Source: Hepsetus odoe
Taxonomy: Eukaryota; Chordata; Actinopteri; Characiformes; Hepsetidae
Assembly: GCA_017165825.1 (NCBI GenBank)
Contig: CM029367.1
Span: 9,097,723-9,161,722, forward strand
Length of the DNA: 64,000 bases
Direction of reading: 5' to 3'
In this document: positions 60,289 to 64,000 of the stretch, one piece after another
Layout of the letters: every line of letters starts with the position of its first letter
Position numbering within the stretch: the stretch's first letter is position 1
Translations under genes and position numbers: made by a program
The notes under the pieces: generated by a model
What the model was told of the DNA's origin: nothing
Seen by the model: only the letters and a program-made list of their open reading frames with translations
The model's database searches: none

Positions 60289-63200
60289 ATGGCCTCAGCA
60301 GACGTTAAGAGAGTGCTCCAGCTGAAGCTCCAGCTTAAAGAGAGCACCGAGGCGCACACGGTACCCCCTTTTCTGCCTTCACGCCAACAAAATGACACTT
60401 TAAAGCCCTTCCCAGGTTGTTCTACAACTGCTAGCTGCGTGGGAAACCAACAGCCAGGGTACTGGACTCGTATAAATGGAGAAAGTTGAGAGGGAGGCGG
60501 GAGAATGGGACGTTCAGGCTTGCTGAGAGTCAGACACGAGTCTACAGGGCTCCAAAAGATGTCTGTGGAGTTATTCAGAGCCACGACCCCCTTTCCTCCG
60601 AGGCTGTGGTTCTGCAGTTGGGTCTGCAGGCTGCACTCATGCAGGTGCTCTGCCTTTTGCCACTGCTGGGTGGAGGAAGGGAGGGCTGGGGTTTTAGGGC
60701 TAAAAATACTGCAGCAGTTGTCTCTGCTGTTGACTGTCTGTCAGTGAGAGGGAGGAGAATTAGAAGAGCACGAGGTGATTAGCTATTCTCCGTGTCTTGC
60801 CTAATTTCTATAATGAATGAAGTTTTAGCATTCATTATGTAGATCAGTGCTGGAAGCCCTTTAAAATCATGCAGACCCAGTGCCTGCTCTTTTCCAACCT
60901 GCGTGGCTGTTGTGGCATTGCCCAATTATAGCACTTTGCAAATGGAGTAGCTGCTTATGAGATTTTTTTCCAAACATAGAGACCACCAGCTCAGCAAATC
61001 CTGGCTTTCTAGTGAAGCATTAGGGTGAAGCTGGCTGGGGTTTGTCCTTAAATGGTCTACGTAGGTTAGATCTGTATTTTATTGTTTAATTCAGTCATTC
61101 CCTCCTCAATAAAGCATGTTAGAAGGGCATGCTTTTATTTATTTATTTATTTTTTTAAATGAGGCAAATGCACATCTGTATGCTTACCTGTACCAAGAAA
61201 TCTGATTATTTCCTTCTGTTCTGTCAGCTGCTGAAAACCCTGAAGAAACTTCAAGAACTGGACATAACCCTTGACATTCTTGCTGTAAGAGTTCAAAACG
61301 CCACACAAAGCAAGTCTGTGTTGCTTTAGTTGATTTCTTTTTGTTTAAATTAAGGCTTTGTGGGATTGTATGCAGGAGACTGGAATTGGGAAAGTGGTGA
61401 ACTCCTTTCGTAAACATGATGATGCTGGGGAAATAGCCAAAACATTAGTTCAACGATGGAAAAAACTGGTTCCAAAAGATTCAAGGTGATGCATTTCCAA
61501 TGATGGTGATGCATTTTCTGCTCTGTTTTAGATGCTTTTTATAAAGGAAAGGTTTGGAAACCAAAATTGCACAATTTTCAGTTGTCCCAGATATGGCTGA
61601 TAATCTGTACTCCAAATTTTGCTTCTTTACTTTTGAATTGTAACAGCAAGGAACAGCAATTGGACCATTGCAATCAAACTTGACTCCCACTTTTTTTTTT
61701 TCTTCTTTTTTGATAGTTATCAGTGGGGTTTTGGACACTGTATAATGTTAAAAATTATGTTGACGCTTTACATTTTTTTTGGAAGTCATATTGTTTTCTA
61801 AACCAGGTTAACCAATCTGTACCACCTATCTGAAGAGCCGAATGTGATTTGTGACCCCAGGTTATTAGTAGTGCCATTTCCCATACTGTTTGGTCTGGTG
61901 AATCACTTGTTTGTTTATTTTTCAAGTGTTGCGCAGTCTCAGCCTCCTTCTCCTCCTACTCCGAAGGAATCGTCCAAGTCTGAACTTAAACAGACGGACC
62001 AAGAAAAAAACTTTAGAGAAGCTTCAGAAAATACGAGCAGTTCAGAAAAGAAGCCCAAAAAAGGAAACTCTGGCTCTGAATGCCAACAATCAGTGAACGC
62101 TGATAATAAGAGTAAAGTGAAAGGTGCTGTCGATGGCAAAAAGAAAGACTCTGGACCGATTCCTAAAAAATCCCTTCAATCTAAAGAGAAATCTAACAGG
62201 GACTGCCATTCAGAGAAAAAAGATAAACATAAAAAACCTGAAACAAAAGTTACTGACATAACAAACAAGCATAGGCCCAAGTCTCCCACCAAGAGGAAAA
62301 AGATCTCTTTGAAGGAAGATGATTTAATTGAGAGACAGGGCAAAAAGAAGAGAGACGTCTTTAGAAAAGATAATGAGGAGAAAAAAAGTAGGCCAAGGGC
62401 ACCTGCTACTGAGAAGAGCCCTCAGAGCGATGGCCTTGAGATGCCCTCCATGTCTTTTGAGGCTTATCTAAGCTATGACCTTGAGGCTCCCAAACGGAAG
62501 AAGAAGCCATGTGATAATAAGCACCCAAAACGTTTGAAGACTGACCTTAAAGAGGACGCCAAAGTGTGTACCTCCAGCGCTCAGCCAAGCATGTCTGTAA
62601 CCGAGGCTCCAGCTGCAATGGTACATCAGGCACTACTGTCCTAATTCATAGAACATGCCTGGTTCAGCTTCTGATTATATGCATTTTTTTCATCTTAGGC
62701 TCCGAAAGGATCTGTATTGGACTTGCTCAAGGTTCCACTACCCCAGATTTCCCCTGACATTGAGGATGTTTCTCAGTATCAGTATTTTGCTTACAAAAAA
62801 GGTAAGTCACAACTTCCATTTGTATAAAATATGTCCCTCAGATCAATAACCATATAAATCGATTTAGTTCAACATGCATTTCTGGATGTTGAAGCTTAGA
62901 TTCCCAGTAACTGTTTTCTTTGGATACACACCGGACTTGTATTTACCTCATTAGCTACTGCACAATTTATTTGCCCCATCCATCAATTGAAAGATCAGTC
63001 GAGACCTTTGAACATCAAGATTAAGTGGCTTCCCAGTATAACTGTGACAGTGGTGGCCTAGTGTTTAGGCACATGACTGGGTTGTGGGTTTAAGTCCTGA
63101 GCCAGTAGGTAACCTCTTTTGTACCCTAGAGCAAGGTACTGTCCTCAGCACTGTTGCCTGGGTGCCAGATCTATGGCTGCCCACTGCTCCACTTGGTTAA

Positions 63201-63969
63201 AAGGTTAAATTGCAACGAAAGCATTTTGTGTTGGTTCACTGCGTGTTGTGGTGTGTTCACAATGATGGTCACTTTCACTTTATAATTATCAGTGAGGATT
63301 TTTTACACAGCTCATTGTCACTGCTGCCAACGCATAATTTCCAAACACATGGGGAAAGACTTGAGGCTGGCCAACACTGTTGTTCTCTGAAAAAAGACCT
63401 TTTCCAATTGCTTAAATAATTTTTGTCTATAGAGGAGTCAAAAAACAGGCTACTTTTAGCAATTCCAAACCCATTAAGTGCACCTATATGGGAGGTATAC
63501 CTTCATAAAATGAGCTGAATATGTAATTTATTGGCATACTTCCCATCTTTTAGAATAATAGTTATCTTATCTATTTTTTGAAGAGACATGTTAACATTAT
63601 TCCCATTAATTCTGTTTTTGCAGTTGAAGAGAAGCCTGCAGATATTTGCGAAGAAGCTCCAGTGTTTACTGGCCAGAGGCTCAACAGGAAGATGCAGGTG
63701 TACTCCGGGAATAAGGTTGTGTATCTTCCAACCATGATGAGCTTGTACCAACAGTGCATCAGAACACTGCAAAACAACATTGACTGTGAGTGTTCCAAAC
63801 CAGAGGTTTTGGTCTCGTGTGGTTTGATTCTGAAGTTAATTTTGGTGGTTTTTGTCTGCTTCACTCTTTAGCACTCTATGAAATCGGAGGTGTCCCATTT
63901 GAAATTCTGGAACCGGTGCTGGAGCGCTGTACACCTGTACAGCTTCTGCGGATTGAAGAGTGCAACCCT
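60289..63969 (+). CDS. eloa: Elongin A (transcription elongation factor B subunit), partial at the right edge
   Basis: Elongin A stimulates RNA polymerase II elongation and, with elongins B/C and CUL5-RBX2, ubiquitinates stalled polymerase. Coding exons: 60289-60360, 61228-61284, 61376-61485, 61927-62620, 62699-62801, 63624-63785 and 63872-63969. All borders are GT-AG and phases agree, giving 432 residues before the window ends. Residues 1-79 form the TFIIS N-terminal (LW) domain, with LQELDITLDILA/ETGIGKVVNSF and VQRWKKLVPK. A long Lys/Ser/Glu-rich disordered region follows (about 82-285), ending MSFEAYLSYD. The BC-box SLYQQCIRTL is at about 385-394, followed by GGVPFEILEPVLERCTP. Fish have eloa and an eloa-like paralog, and I cannot tell which this is. 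The rest of the gene lies beyond 64 kb. Confidence 0.9.
63046..63280 (+). mobile_element. tRNA-derived SINE in elongin A intron 5
   Basis: Head GTGGTGGCCTAGTGTTTAGG, box B GGGTTTAAGTCC, CCAGTAGGTAACC, AGAGCAAGGTACTGTCCTCA and a tail CACAATGATGGTCACTTTCA. Confidence 0.75.
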
Positions 63970-64000
63970 GTAAGAAGTATAAACCAAAAATTAACACACT

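Noticed and set aside
60081..60584. 167-codon minus-strand open frame across elongin A exon 1
   Set aside because: Antisense of the GC-rich promoter/exon 1. It matches no protein I know and crosses a well-supported exon on the other strand.

Overview
The window is nuclear DNA of a bony fish (teleost). The evidence is vertebrate genes split by GT-AG introns, dense fish-type SINE, Tc1 and RTE repeats, and GC-rich gene starts. The repeat content fits an otophysan such as a catfish or characin, but I cannot name the species. Six protein genes are present, and I could join their exons in frame by eye.

Layout: arfgef3 (-, 0.5-5.5 kb, first four coding exons only) stands head to head with fbxo9 (+, 8.0-13.7 kb, complete). 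A transposon-rich gap (14-22 kb) follows. Then come elovl5 (-, 22-36 kb), gclc (-, 40.4-49.9 kb, all 16 coding exons) and klhl31 (-, 54.3-56.3 kb, with a candidate promoter near 58.6 kb). klhl31 is head to head with an elongin A gene (+, from 60.3 kb, running off the right edge). The fbxo9, elovl5, gclc and klhl31 neighbourhood matches human 6p12.1. In human, arfgef3 lies on 6q and ELOA on chromosome 1, so both edges differ from the human order.

The genes are functionally mixed: ubiquitin-ligase adaptors (fbxo9, klhl31), glutathione synthesis (gclc), polyunsaturated fatty acid elongation (elovl5), vesicle traffic and secretory granules (arfgef3) and RNA polymerase II elongation (elongin A). 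There is no operon-like unit or new enzymatic system here.

The most unusual observation is elovl5. Its first five coding exons are clean and keep every elongase motif, but the last two carry several indels and in-frame stops. A MITE-like element sits in the intron between them. Other points of interest are a 1.5-kb CA-rich minisatellite just upstream of elovl5, a candidate antioxidant response element and CACGTG box upstream of gclc, and a long near-perfect hairpin in arfgef3 intron 1. Also notable are a diverged tandem duplication with internal hairpins upstream of elongin A, and SINEs that share one tRNA-like head but carry two different tails.
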